DNA from: Amycolatopsis sp. NBC_00345
Lineage (GTDB): Bacteria; Actinomycetota; Actinomycetes; Mycobacteriales; Pseudonocardiaceae
Assembly (NCBI RefSeq): GCF_036116635.1
Contig: NZ_CP107995.1
Coordinates: 5,208,001 to 5,272,000 of the forward strand
DNA length: 64,000 nucleotides
Direction: 5' to 3'
Shown here one piece after another: positions 44,796-55,728 of the stretch (positions are counted from its first letter, which is position 1; each line of letters starts with the position of its first letter). Both the position numbers and the translations under genes were made by a program. The notes under the pieces were generated by a model, which was given only the letters and a program-made list of their open reading frames with translations, did not search any database and had not been told where the DNA came from.

Positions 44796-45213
44796 TTGAG
44801 GCAACTCTCCACTGTGCGAGATATTAGGTCGGCGAGATCGAGACCAATCCGACACCTCATCGTGCCGGACCACCCCACCCTAATCCGCCCCCGTCGGGCG
44901 CCTCGCAAAGACCGGCAAGTTGTCCACACTTCGGTTTGCCCTTGTCCCGGCTGGGGATAACGCCTGATCGGTCAAGCTACCGGCGAGTCCGTGACACCCG
45001 TTCACCGCTCGAACCCCTTGGCCCGTCCGGTGCCCGCCCGCCGCGGCCGGTGACCTAGGGGCTTCGTAATCGGTTCAGTCAAAACAAGACTGCGCGGTCC
45101 CGCCACCGAAACCGCGAAAGGTTGCCTCCCCGCGGTGCGAGGATTACCACACCGAAACCGCCCGAACCGGCTCCCCGGTGGGCACTGGACCGGGGTCCGA
45201 GACGCTCCGGACG
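44796..45213. other. Intergenic region between gdh and the TPR gene
   Basis: About 418 bp. It holds the leader of gdh (on the minus strand, so upstream of 44795) and the 3' end of the TPR gene. No open reading frame with a good start and no palindrome of note could be found. Bases 44820-44880 are AT-richer than the flanks and probably hold the gdh promoter. Confidence 0.4.
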
Positions 45214-47961
45214 TCAGTCCACGGACCCGTTCCGCTTGCCGTCCCGCCCGGCCGAGTGCCCGTTCACCGAACGCCGCTGCTCGTCCTGCGACCCGAGCTT
45301 CTTCACCAGCGCCGCCGCACTGGCCGTGCCGGCCTGATGCTCGGCCAGCGCCCGCGCCAGCAGCTCCGCGAGCCCGGCGTCCGGCGGCGGCTCGTCCTCC
45401 GCGATCGCCCGGGCGTAGCTCTCCGGGAACGGCTGGGCCGTGGGCGTCCAGCTGTCGAAGTCCTCGAGCGGGTCGAGCGACGGCGGCATCCGCAGCCGGG
45501 GCAGCCACGGCTCGGCGGCGGCTTCTTCTTCGGTCAGCTCGGGCCGGGGCGGCGGGGCGAGGTCGGGCCGCTCCCGCTTCCACGGCGGGTCGGCCTCGGC
45601 CGCTGCCCCGGCGGCGACCGCCTGTGTTTCGGGGACGGGCTCGGCCGTCCGCGCGACGTCCTCGTGCGTCCCGGACTCGTCCGCCCGGCGACGGCCGCCG
45701 CCACCGGAGCCGGCACCGCCGGAGATGCCGAGCCGGTCGAGCACCGACCGCGCGGCCACGGACCCGTGCTCGGAGTCGTGCCGCGTCTTGCGGCTGCCCT
45801 GGACCTCCCGCCGGGCGCGTTCCTCGCGTGCCCACTCGTCGCTCTCCCAGAGCGGCGCGGCGGTCTCGTCGGCGGGCGCCGGGGCCAGCGCCAGTTCGGG
45901 CAGGATGTCCGACAGGTCCGGCATCGCCAGCGACAACCGCGCCGGCTCCGGCGGCGCGGCCGGGGCTTGGACGACCGGGGGTGCGACCGGGGCTTCGTAT
46001 GCTCGCGCCGGGGCTTCGACCGGCGTTTCCACCGGCGCCTCAACGGGTTCGGGCGCAGCTGGCCGCCGGTACGTCTCAACGGGTTCCGGCGCGGCAACCA
46101 CCTCGGGCCGCCGGAACGGCTTCACCCAGCCCGGCAACGCCGCGGGCTTGGCCTCGGCCGCGCGCCGGCCCGCCACGTCCTCCTGACGACGCCGCCCACC
46201 GCTCGACGCGGCTTCACCACGGCGTTCAGTGCTCTCTTGCCGCGCGCTCTCTTGCCGCGCGCTCTCTTGCCGCTGCGGGCTCGCGGGCCGCGACTCGGTC
46301 TCCGGCCGCCGCTCGACGCCGTTTGCCGCGCGCCGGTCCGCGTCCTCTTGGCGCCGCTTGCCACCGGACGTGGCCGTCCGGCTCTCGGCGGCCTCCGCCC
46401 GCGACCCCGCGACGGGCTGCGATTCCCTTGTCCCAGCAGCGTTCTCGCGCGTTTCGACAACGCGCTCCGGCTTCCGCGCGACGGGTTCCGCCTGCCGCGG
46501 CGACGCCGGGGCGTCCGGTAGGTCGCGGATCGCGGGGAAAACCGCGGTCTGCTCGGCCTCGCGCTCCCCGCCCGTCCGCCCGAAGGACCAGGACGGCGTT
46601 GTGCTCGCGGGCTCAGGCTCGGTGGGCGCCGGCAGTTCGACGGGCGCCTCCGGCACCGATCCCGCAGCGGTGAAGTACGCCGTCTCGCCCTCGGGTTCGG
46701 GAGCGGGCCGGGACCGGCCGTGCCGTGTCAGCTCGGCCGGCCGCATGAATGTCGTGGTGTCGTCGTCCCGCAAGGGTTCCACCGCGATCGGCACGGGACG
46801 CGACGGCGGCGCGACGGCCAGCACGTCGTCGAGGTCCACGGCCGCCAGGGTGTCCGCGCCGAACTCGCCCGCGAGCAGCCCGCAGGCCTGCCGTCGCGAC
46901 CGCGAGTGCAGGTGCTCCGCGGCGCGAGAACGGTGCAGGCACGCGATCGCCTCCTCCGCCCGGCCGAAGCGCTCCTCGATCTGCGAAAGCTCCAGCCACA
47001 GCCGCGCGGTGACGGCGTGCAGGCCGTGCCGCTCGGTGCTCGCGACGGCCTCTCGCACAAGCTCCGTCGCTGCCTCGCCCGCGCCGGCGGGCAGGTGGAT
47101 CCGGGTCGCCACGGCCAGGCGGAGCCAGCTCGCGGGCGCGACCCCCGCGGCGCGCACCGGCTCCGCGAGCGTCGGCTGCGCGATCTCCAGCGCCATCTCG
47201 GCGTCACCGCGGTCCAGCAGCGTGCTCACCAGCTGCAGCACGAGCCGGACGCGGACCAGGCCGCCGTCGTCCTCGGGCCGGTCCATCTTCTCCAGGAAGC
47301 CGAGCCCGGTGCGGGCGGCGTCGGCGGCCGCGGTGAGGTCGCCGTGCCGGCGGCGGTGCGCGGCGGTTCCGTTACGCAGCAACGCCCGGACCAGCAGCCG
47401 GGTGTCGGCGTCGAGCGAGTCGTCGTTCTGCACCAGCCGGTCGGCCTCGACGAGCACCCGGTCCAGCTCCGGCTTACGGCCGAACTGTGCCAGGCAGCCC
47501 ACGAGATGGCACAGCGCTTCCGCACGATGCACCGGCGAAACCACGGGGTCCGACAAAACCGGGCGCAGCGCGGCGATCCCGGTCAACGGCGTGCCGAGGC
47601 TGCGCGCGCACACCGCGAGGTCGATCCGCAGCCGCGCGGCGATGTCGCCGTACCCGGCGTGCTCGGCCGCGCGCAGAGCCGCGACCGCGCGGCCGACCGT
47701 CGAAGGCCGTGAGCCGATCCGCACGCGCGCCGACACCACCAGGCTTTCGGCGCGGATCCACTGCTCGTCCGCCCCGGCGGCCTCGGCGAGCGCAGCGGCG
47801 CGCTCACCGAGCACCAGAGCCAGTTCCGGGGCACGCAGGTGCAGTGCGTCCGCCCGCTCGATCAGCCGCCCGACCGCGGAAAGGGTCCCGCCCCCGGCAA
47901 CGGCGGAGCGCCCGCCCACGGATGCGGGCGAGCTCGACCGGTTGTGCCTGCTGGCTTCCAC
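45214..47961 (-). CDS. TPR-like protein with long disordered tail
   Basis: The 915-residue protein has an N-terminal helical half (about 30-370) in which repeated segments such as LALVLGERAAALAEAAGADEQW and LAVCARSLGTPLTGIAALRPVL resemble TPR repeats of actinobacterial regulators. The C-terminal half is disordered, acidic/basic and Pro-rich, with RQESA repeats near residues 560-577. No enzyme motif was found. It resembles conserved hypothetical proteins of the Pseudonocardiaceae and may scaffold a signalling complex. It is on the same strand as ettA, 18 bp downstream of it. Confidence 0.65.
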   Translation of the reverse strand: MEASRHNRSSSPASVGGRSAVAGGGTLSAVGRLIERADALHLRAPELALVLGERAAALAEAAGADEQWIRAESLVVSARVRIGSRPSTVGRAVAALRAAEHAGYGDIAARLRIDLAVCARSLGTPLTGIAALRPVLSDPVVSPVHRAEALCHLVGCLAQFGRKPELDRVLVEADRLVQNDDSLDADTRLLVRALLRNGTAAHRRRHGDLTAAADAARTGLGFLEKMDRPEDDGGLVRVRLVLQLVSTLLDRGDAEMALEIAQPTLAEPVRAAGVAPASWLRLAVATRIHLPAGAGEAATELVREAVASTERHGLHAVTARLWLELSQIEERFGRAEEAIACLHRSRAAEHLHSRSRRQACGLLAGEFGADTLAAVDLDDVLAVAPPSRPVPIAVEPLRDDDTTTFMRPAELTRHGRSRPAPEPEGETAYFTAAGSVPEAPVELPAPTEPEPASTTPSWSFGRTGGEREAEQTAVFPAIRDLPDAPASPRQAEPVARKPERVVETRENAAGTRESQPVAGSRAEAAESRTATSGGKRRQEDADRRAANGVERRPETESRPASPQRQESARQESARQESTERRGEAASSGGRRRQEDVAGRRAAEAKPAALPGWVKPFRRPEVVAAPEPVETYRRPAAPEPVEAPVETPVEAPARAYEAPVAPPVVQAPAAPPEPARLSLAMPDLSDILPELALAPAPADETAAPLWESDEWAREERARREVQGSRKTRHDSEHGSVAARSVLDRLGISGGAGSGGGGRRRADESGTHEDVARTAEPVPETQAVAAGAAAEADPPWKRERPDLAPPPRPELTEEEAAAEPWLPRLRMPPSLDPLEDFDSWTPTAQPFPESYARAIAEDEPPPDAGLAELLARALAEHQAGTASAAALVKKLGSQDEQRRSVNGHSAGRDGKRNGSVD
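46230..46276 (-). repeat. 15-bp coding repeats (RQESA)
   Basis: GCGCTCTCTTGCCGC recurs three times in tandem with small changes and encodes RQESA within the TPR protein tail. This is a likely slippage site. Confidence 0.7.
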
Positions 47962-47979
47962 GCGGGACCCCGCCTCCCC

Positions 47980-49656
<1,677 letters not shown>

Positions 49657-49761
49657 ACAAGCGATCGTAGAGTGGCCCGTTCCGCGGCTCGACGGCGGTC
49701 ACCGTGGTACTACCGACGGTCACACCCAGATCACGCGGACGGCATCATCGCCCGGCGTGTC

Positions 49762-51780
49762 TCACTCGACTCGCTTGCCGTCGGCGAGGTTCTTCAGCAT
49801 CGCGTTGTACGCCGCGAGTTCCTCGCCGCCGGTGTTCTCCTCGCGCCGGTCCTTGCGCTTGGCCTCGCGCTCGTCGGCGCGCGCCCACTGCACCAGCAGC
49901 GCGATCAGCACCAGCAGCACGGGCACCTCGCCCGAGGCCCACGCGATGCCGCCGCCGAGGCGCTGGTCGGTGAGCAGGTCGCCGACCCACGGCAGGCGCA
50001 GCTGCGAGTAGAAGGTCTGGCCGATCACGGTCTGCATGTTCATCAGGATCACGCCGAAGAACGCGTGGAACGGCATGGCGGCGAACATCATCCCGAGCCG
50101 CCCGATCGGCGGGATCCGCCGCGGCGCCTGGTCGACGCCGATCACCGGCCAGTAGAAGACGTACCCGGCGAGCAGGAAGTGCGCGTTCATCGCCAGGTGC
50201 GCCCAGTGGTAGTTCAGCGCGGAGTCGAACAGGCCGGAGAAATACAGCGCGTAGAACGATCCGACGAACAGCAGCAACGCGACGATCGGGTGCGTCAGGA
50301 ACCGCGAGACGGGCGAGTGCACGGCCGCCAGGAGCCACTCTCGCGGCCCCGGAGGCGCTTCGCGGCCCGCGGCGGGCAGGGCTCGCAGCGCGAGCGTCAC
50401 GGGGCCGCCCAGCACCAGCAGCACCGGCGCGACCATGGACAGCATCATGTGGCTGCCCATGTGCACGCTGAACATCGCCGGCGAGTAGCGGCCGATGCCC
50501 GAGGACGTCGCGAACAGGATCACCAGGCAGCCGGCGAGCCAGGCGACGAGCCGCCCGACCGGCCAGGCGTCGCCGCGCTTGCGCAGCCGCCACACGCCCG
50601 CCAGGTACAGCCCGGCGAGCACGATCGCGGCGGTCCCGTAGACGAGGTCGAAGCGCCAGTCGGTGAGCAGGCGCCAGAACGTCGGGGCGCCGTCGAGGTT
50701 GTAGCCGATCAGCAATTCGGTGGTGGAGGGCTGGGTGACCGCGTCGGCCGGCGGTGGCGTCCGCGCCAATCCGGAGGCCAGGCCGATCGTGACGAACATG
50801 ATCAGCACCTCGACCGCCGCGAGCCGGAGCAGCTGGCTGCCGCCCTCGCCGTTGACCAGCCCGGCGACGCCGCGGCGACGCTGCTGGTGGCCGAAAACTC
50901 CGAGCAGCAGCAACGCGACCGTCTTCGCGACGACGAGCAGGCCGTAGTCGGTGGTCAGCAGATCGCCGAGGTTGATCCGCACCAGCGCGTTGATCACGCC
51001 GGAGATCGCCATCACGATCCAGCACACCAGCGCCATCCGGGAGAACCGCTTCGCGGCGAGCGTCAGGTGGTTGCCGCGGCGCCAGCCGAGGGCGAGCAGG
51101 GCGACCAGCCCGCCGACCCACAGCGAGGCGGCGACCAGGTGGTACAGCAGGCTGTTGGTGGCCATGTCGTGCGAGCCGCCGCTCGCGGAGTGGCCGGTGA
51201 CGGCGACCGGGATCAGCCCGGCGACGGCGACGAAGAACAGCACCGTCGTCCAGCCCCACGTCAGCACGAGCCGGCAGCCGAGGGCGAGCAGGACCGCGAT
51301 CAGCGCCGTCCACAGCCAGGCCTTCGGCTGCTCGATCGCGTCGACCAGGTCCAGGAGTGTCTGGGGCGAAAGGACTTCCCCGAACGGCTTGCCCGCGCCG
51401 TCGGCCGCCGTGAACGCCACCGAAAGCAGCGCGGCGGCGAACCAGACCCACGCGGCGATCCCCGCGGTGCGCACCGCGGCGTACCCCTCGGGCCCGAGCG
51501 TGCCGGACTTCTGCGGGGGGACCAGGAACGCGGCCAGCAGCAGCGCGCCGATGCAGACGACCGACGCGGCCTCCGAGAGCACCCGCACGACCGTGATGCC
51601 GTAGCGGGTGACCAGCCCGGGGTCGGGCAGCCCCGCGATGAGGTAGCCGGCTCCACCGGTGAGAGCGACCAGTCCCACCGCGATGAGGGCGGCGAGGAGC
51701 ACCCCGACCGACAGCAGCGGCAGGACGCTCGCCCGGCGCTGGGCAGGCAGTTCCGGTTTCGTCACGGCATCCGAGGGCAC
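49762..51780 (-). CDS. CopD-CtaG fusion membrane protein
   Basis: The 672-residue protein has at least twelve predicted membrane helices. The N-terminal half (about 20-320) resembles the CopD copper-resistance domain (HLVAASLWVGGLVALLALGW with its heme or copper-binding His). The C-terminal half (about 350-620) matches the caa3-type oxidase assembly factor CtaG (RYSPAMFSVHMGSHMMLSMVAPVLLVLGGPVTLALRAL, HLAMNAHFLLAGYVFYWPVIG). The role would be copper delivery to cytochrome oxidase. ATG 51780 is in agreement with the family. The last 25 residues are charged and cytoplasmic. Confidence 0.88.
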   Translation of the reverse strand: MPSDAVTKPELPAQRRASVLPLLSVGVLLAALIAVGLVALTGGAGYLIAGLPDPGLVTRYGITVVRVLSEAASVVCIGALLLAAFLVPPQKSGTLGPEGYAAVRTAGIAAWVWFAAALLSVAFTAADGAGKPFGEVLSPQTLLDLVDAIEQPKAWLWTALIAVLLALGCRLVLTWGWTTVLFFVAVAGLIPVAVTGHSASGGSHDMATNSLLYHLVAASLWVGGLVALLALGWRRGNHLTLAAKRFSRMALVCWIVMAISGVINALVRINLGDLLTTDYGLLVVAKTVALLLLGVFGHQQRRRGVAGLVNGEGGSQLLRLAAVEVLIMFVTIGLASGLARTPPPADAVTQPSTTELLIGYNLDGAPTFWRLLTDWRFDLVYGTAAIVLAGLYLAGVWRLRKRGDAWPVGRLVAWLAGCLVILFATSSGIGRYSPAMFSVHMGSHMMLSMVAPVLLVLGGPVTLALRALPAAGREAPPGPREWLLAAVHSPVSRFLTHPIVALLLFVGSFYALYFSGLFDSALNYHWAHLAMNAHFLLAGYVFYWPVIGVDQAPRRIPPIGRLGMMFAAMPFHAFFGVILMNMQTVIGQTFYSQLRLPWVGDLLTDQRLGGGIAWASGEVPVLLVLIALLVQWARADEREAKRKDRREENTGGEELAAYNAMLKNLADGKRVE

Positions 51781-51832
51781 CTCACGAGACTAGGCCGGGC
51801 CGCATCCGGCCGGAACGGGGGTGCGCGCGGGC

Positions 51833-52483
51833 ATGATGGGCTTTGTGCGGATCATCCTGCTACGTCACGCCGAGTCGCTCGGGAACGTGGACGAACTGGC
51901 CTATACCCGGATTCCCGACCACGCCATCCCGCTCACCGAAGCCGGTCGAGAGCAGGCCCATGAGGCCGGCCCGGCGATCCGGCAACTGCTGCGCGGCGAG
52001 CGCCCGGCCGTCTATCTGAGCCCGTACCTGCGCACCCGCGAAACGTTCGCGCTGCTGGACATCGAGGGCGCGTGCGAGCGCGTGACCCAGGAGCCGCGGC
52101 TGCGTGAGCAGGACTGGGGCAACCTGCAGGACCCGGACGAGCAGGAGGTCCAGCGGCAGCGGCGGGACGAGTTCGGGCACTTCTTCTACCGCCTGCCCTA
52201 CGGCGAGTCGGGCGCGGACGTCGACGACCGCGTCGCCGGATTCCTCGCGGACCTGTCCAGGAGCGGCGAAGATCACCCCGGGACTGTGCTGATCGTCTCC
52301 CACGGGCTCACGCTGAGGCTGTTGTGCCGGCGGCTGTTCGGCTGGAGCGTCGAGCTGTTCGAGTCGCTGTCCAATCCGCACACGTGCGAGTACCGCGTGC
52401 TGGAGTCGGACGGCCGCAAGTGGCGGCTGGACCGGCCGTTCGCGCAGTGGCGCGAATCACCCGACGGGGAGACGCAAGGCTAG
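51833..52483 (+). CDS. Histidine phosphatase (phosphoglycerate mutase family)
   Basis: The product of about 216 residues has the RHAES catalytic motif (LLRHAESLGN) near the N-terminus and the second His in SHGLTLRLL. Family members hydrolyse phosphate esters via a phospho-His; the substrate is not readable. ATG 51833 or 51836 is more credible than GTG 51821. Its 3' end overlaps the convergent kinase gene by 27 bp. Confidence 0.85.
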   Translation: MMGFVRIILLRHAESLGNVDELAYTRIPDHAIPLTEAGREQAHEAGPAIRQLLRGERPAVYLSPYLRTRETFALLDIEGACERVTQEPRLREQDWGNLQDPDEQEVQRQRRDEFGHFFYRLPYGESGADVDDRVAGFLADLSRSGEDHPGTVLIVSHGLTLRLLCRRLFGWSVELFESLSNPHTCEYRVLESDGRKWRLDRPFAQWRESPDGETQG

Positions 52484-53182
52484 AGGTGCACGCAGCCGGA
52501 CGCGGGTGCCCTCGCCAGGCGCCGAGTCGATTGTCGCGTCGCCGCCGATTTCGGTGAGCCGACCGACGATCGAATGCTCGATGCCGAACCCGTGCCGGCG
52601 GCTGTCCGGGCGGAAACCCGTGCCGTGGTCGCGAATCGTGACGCTCACGCCGTCGCGTCTCGCCTCGACGGAGACGACCGCGCGGCGCGTGCCCGAGTGC
52701 TTGAGCGTGTTTCGCAGGGCTTCGCGCGCGGCGCCGTGCAACGTGTCCACGGTGGCTTCGGGCAGGTCGCCGAGCGCCGAGAGTTCAACGACTTCCGCGG
52801 CCAGGCCGTCCGCCGCGAGTTCCGCGGTCAGCGCGCGCAGCCGTTGTACGAGGCCCGCGGGTGAGGTGTCGTCGAGGCTGTCGAGGCTGAGGCGCAGGCG
52901 CAGCGCGTGCTCACGCGCGGTCCGGCGCACCCGGTCGAGGCTGCCGACGGGGTCGACGACGTCCGCGGGCGCGGGCAGCGCGAGCGACTCCATCACCTGC
53001 AGCACGGTGTCGTGGACGGCGCGCCGGTGCCGTTCGCGCTCCGCCGCCCGGCCGCGGCGCTCCCCGACGCCGAGTGCGAACCAGGCCGCCCCGCCGAGCA
53101 GGACGAGCACAGCCGCTGCCGCGATGGCCACCGTCACGAGTCCCCTCCCCCAAACCAACCTGAAATGGCGGTCTTCGCGCAT
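52457..53182 (-). CDS. Sensor histidine kinase of the NarL class, orphan
   Basis: The 241-residue protein has one membrane helix (about residues 15-38), a coiled region, the phospho-acceptor box HDTVLQVMESLALP (HisKA_3 type) and a HATPase domain (EALRNTLKHS, IRDHGTGF, GFGIEHSI). No periplasmic sensor domain exists, so signal input is probably by the membrane or a partner. No response regulator is near; it is an orphan kinase. The length fits small LiaS-like or DesK-like kinases. Confidence 0.82.
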   Translation of the reverse strand: MREDRHFRLVWGRGLVTVAIAAAAVLVLLGGAAWFALGVGERRGRAAERERHRRAVHDTVLQVMESLALPAPADVVDPVGSLDRVRRTAREHALRLRLSLDSLDDTSPAGLVQRLRALTAELAADGLAAEVVELSALGDLPEATVDTLHGAAREALRNTLKHSGTRRAVVSVEARRDGVSVTIRDHGTGFRPDSRRHGFGIEHSIVGRLTEIGGDATIDSAPGEGTRVRLRAPLALRLPVG

Positions 53183-53239
53183 TCATCTCAGTTTATGGCG
53201 AAGTCAGCTTGCCCCGGCAGGCGTGGGGTGTCAACGGGG

Positions 53240-54412
53240 TCAGGCGGAGGCTGTGACCTCTTCGTGACGCCGGGCGCGCACGGCGGCCAGCGCGGCCGGG
53301 ACGATCAGCGCGGCGATCAGGGCGACCACCAGGAACGAGACGCTGAACGACGTCGCCTGCGCGATCCCGCCGATCAGCGGCGGACCGGCGAGGAAGCCGG
53401 AGTAGGCCACCGTGGAGACGAAGGCCAGCTCACGCTCGCCCCCGCCGCCGTCGGCCCGTTTCCCCGCGCTGCCGGCCAAGCTGAGCGCCAGCGGGAAGGC
53501 CGCGGCGAGCCCGGCCCCGGCGAGCGCGAAGCCGACGTACGCGAACGCGGCGGGCGTGAAGACCGCGGCGCAGACCAGGCCGAGTGCGGCGACGCCGGCC
53601 CCGGCCGCGAGGGAGCGCGTGGCGCCGAAGCGCTCCTGGCTCCACGCGCCGCCGAGCCGGGCCAGTGCCATCGCCAGCGAGAAGCCCGAATAGGCCAGCG
53701 CGGCGGCACCCTGGCCGACCCCGTGGGCGGTGACCATCAGCAGGGCGGACCAGTCGGAGCTGGCGCCTTCCGCGATCGCCGAGCACAGCGCGATGGAGGC
53801 GAGCAGCCACAGCGCGGGACGGCGGATCGCGGCCTTCGCCGGTGCCGTCGCCTTGGTCTCGCGCGGCGGCCGGTCCCCCGGCACGGCCTTGAGCACCACC
53901 GCGAGCACGACAACCGCCCCGGCCGCGGCCACGCTCAGGTGCCGCGCGGGCGACCAGTCGTGCCCGGCGGCCAGCCCGGCCAGCAGCGAGCCGGCGAGCG
54001 CGCCGAAGCTGAACCCGGCGTGCAGCGTCGGCATCACCGCCTTGCCGGTGCGGCGTTCCACGGCCACGCCGGCGATGTTCATGGCGACGTCCAGCGCGCC
54101 GACTCCGGCGCCCAGCACGAAGAGCGCGCCGGCGAGCAGCACGACCGACGGGGCGAAGCCGACCAGTGCGAGGGCCGCGGCGGCGACCAGCGTGCTGCCC
54201 GCGACGGCCGCGCGGGCGCCGTAGCGTTCGGTCAGCCGGCCGGAAATCGGTGCGCCGCAAAGCATTCCGACGCTGGCGCCGAGCAGCGCGAGCCCGAAGA
54301 CGCCGGGCTCCGCGTGCACGTGCGCGGCGATGGCGGGGGTGCGCGGCGCCCACGAACCGAGTGCGGCGCCGTTGAGCGCGAACACCGCGAACACCGCCGT
54401 CCGGTCGCGCAT
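53240..54412 (-). CDS. MFS transporter
   Basis: The 390-residue protein has twelve predicted membrane helices with the MFS fold; segments LFVLGAGVGALDVAMNIAGVAVERR and LTERYGARAAVAGSTLVAAAAL are typical. It resembles the FucP/YbjJ-like sugar or drug exporters. ATG 54412 is the first Met before the first helix. It is divergent from a LacI-type regulator. An AAGCGCTT palindrome lies between the two starts, so the transporter is probably under LacI control and may carry a sugar. Confidence 0.8.
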   Translation of the reverse strand: MRDRTAVFAVFALNGAALGSWAPRTPAIAAHVHAEPGVFGLALLGASVGMLCGAPISGRLTERYGARAAVAGSTLVAAAALALVGFAPSVVLLAGALFVLGAGVGALDVAMNIAGVAVERRTGKAVMPTLHAGFSFGALAGSLLAGLAAGHDWSPARHLSVAAAGAVVVLAVVLKAVPGDRPPRETKATAPAKAAIRRPALWLLASIALCSAIAEGASSDWSALLMVTAHGVGQGAAALAYSGFSLAMALARLGGAWSQERFGATRSLAAGAGVAALGLVCAAVFTPAAFAYVGFALAGAGLAAAFPLALSLAGSAGKRADGGGGERELAFVSTVAYSGFLAGPPLIGGIAQATSFSVSFLVVALIAALIVPAALAAVRARRHEEVTASA

Positions 54413-54453
54413 CTCGCCGTCCTCTCTGCCGGGAGCCGTTGGCCCAGAATGAC

Positions 54454-54465
54454 TTAAGCGCTTCA
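54454..54465. promoter_or_regulatory. LacI-type operator
   Basis: TTAAGCGCTTCA contains the perfect palindrome AAGCGCTT with a central CG, the usual LacI-family core. It lies 29 bp ahead of the LacI gene and 41 bp ahead of the divergent MFS gene. Confidence 0.6.
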
Positions 54466-54494
54466 GCATGTCCAGGGCGCGCTATGCTCCGCCG

Positions 54495-55562
54495 ATGACG
54501 AGCACCCGGCGACGGCGACCGACGCTGGACGACGTCGCGGAGGCGGTCGGGGTGTCGCGCGCGACCGTTTCCAACGCCTACAACCGGCCCGACCAGCTCT
54601 CCGCGCAACTGCGCCAGCAAGTGCTGCGCGCGGCCAAGGAACTGGGCTACCCGGGGCCGAACCCGACGGCGCGCAGCCTCGCCACGAGCCGGACCGGCGC
54701 GATCGCGTTCCTGCTGGACTCGTCGCTGTCGGCGGCGTTCTCGGACCCGGCGCTGTCGGTGACCCTGGACGCGCTGGCGAAGGCCGTCGACCCGACCGGG
54801 CACGCCCTGCTGCTCCTGCCCGGCGCCGAGGCGCAGAGCGGGCCGCCCGCCGAGCGGGTGCTGGCGGCGCAGGCGGACATCGCCGTGGCGTATTCGCTGG
54901 CCGACGGGACGCCCGCGCTGGACGCCGTGCACGACCGCGTCCTGCCGCTCGTGGTGATCGACCAGCCGCTGCTGCCGGAGACGGCCCGGGTGGGCTGCGA
55001 CGACCGGGGCGGTGCCGCGCTGGCCGCCCGGCACCTGCTGGAGCTGGGGCACCGCCGGTTCGCGGTCCTGTCGGCGCCGCGGCTGTCGTCCGACGGGCCG
55101 TCGGGCCTGGAGTCCGCGCGGGCCAGCTCGTTCCACGGCACGCGCGAACGTCTGGCGGGCTACCTGGAGACGCTGGCCGAGGCCGGGGTGACGGACGTCG
55201 CCGTGTCGGAGGCGCCGTGGCTGTCGGCGGACAACGCGGCGGCCAGCGCCGCTTCACTGCTACGCGGCTCTCCCCGGCCGACCGCGCTGCTGTGCATGTC
55301 GGACCAGTTGGCGCTGGCGGCCGTCGCCGCGGCCCGGCAGCTGGGGCTGCGCGTGCCGGAGGACGTCTCCGTGGTGGGCTTCGACGACATCCCGCAGGCG
55401 GCCTGGGCGGACCCGCCGCTCACCACCGTCCGCCAGGACCTGGCCGGCAAGGGCCGGATCGCGGGCGAGCTGGTCCTGCACCTGCTCGACGACGGCGCCC
55501 CGCCCCCACCCGTCCAGCTGCCCGTCTCGCTGATCCGGCGTGACAGCACCGCGCCCGTTTAG
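54495..55562 (+). CDS. LacI-family regulator
   Basis: This protein of 355 residues has the LacI helix-turn-helix at residues 10-30 (TLDDVAEAVGVSRATVSNAY) followed by the periplasmic-binding-like sugar domain (GAIAFLLDSSLSAAF, then RPTALLCMSDQLALAAV, VSVVGFDDIPQAAWADPPLTTV). It should bind a sugar or sugar phosphate. ATG 54495 is chosen over an earlier ATG at 54468 because it starts at the family's N-terminus. It is divergent from an MFS transporter and shares a palindromic operator at 54454-54465. Confidence 0.85.
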   Translation: MTSTRRRRPTLDDVAEAVGVSRATVSNAYNRPDQLSAQLRQQVLRAAKELGYPGPNPTARSLATSRTGAIAFLLDSSLSAAFSDPALSVTLDALAKAVDPTGHALLLLPGAEAQSGPPAERVLAAQADIAVAYSLADGTPALDAVHDRVLPLVVIDQPLLPETARVGCDDRGGAALAARHLLELGHRRFAVLSAPRLSSDGPSGLESARASSFHGTRERLAGYLETLAEAGVTDVAVSEAPWLSADNAAASAASLLRGSPRPTALLCMSDQLALAAVAAARQLGLRVPEDVSVVGFDDIPQAAWADPPLTTVRQDLAGKGRIAGELVLHLLDDGAPPPPVQLPVSLIRRDSTAPV

Positions 55563-55728
55563 CAATACCGTTCACCGATTTGTGGACAACCGGGTCCCAT
55601 TCGAGCGACGGAAAACTACTTGTCCACAGACGTAGGAATGCGGGCAGACAAATCCCCCACCACCCGGCATCGTGGAAACCACACATTCCGCGGCGGCCCT
55701 CCCGGCCGCCCGAAGAGGGGGAGTTCCC

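Noticed and set aside
39801..44960. A 1719-residue open frame on the plus strand opposite gdh
   Set aside because: It is the antisense shadow of the glutamate dehydrogenase gene; its composition (R, H, V, D-rich) has no domain, whereas the minus-strand frame has full family motifs.
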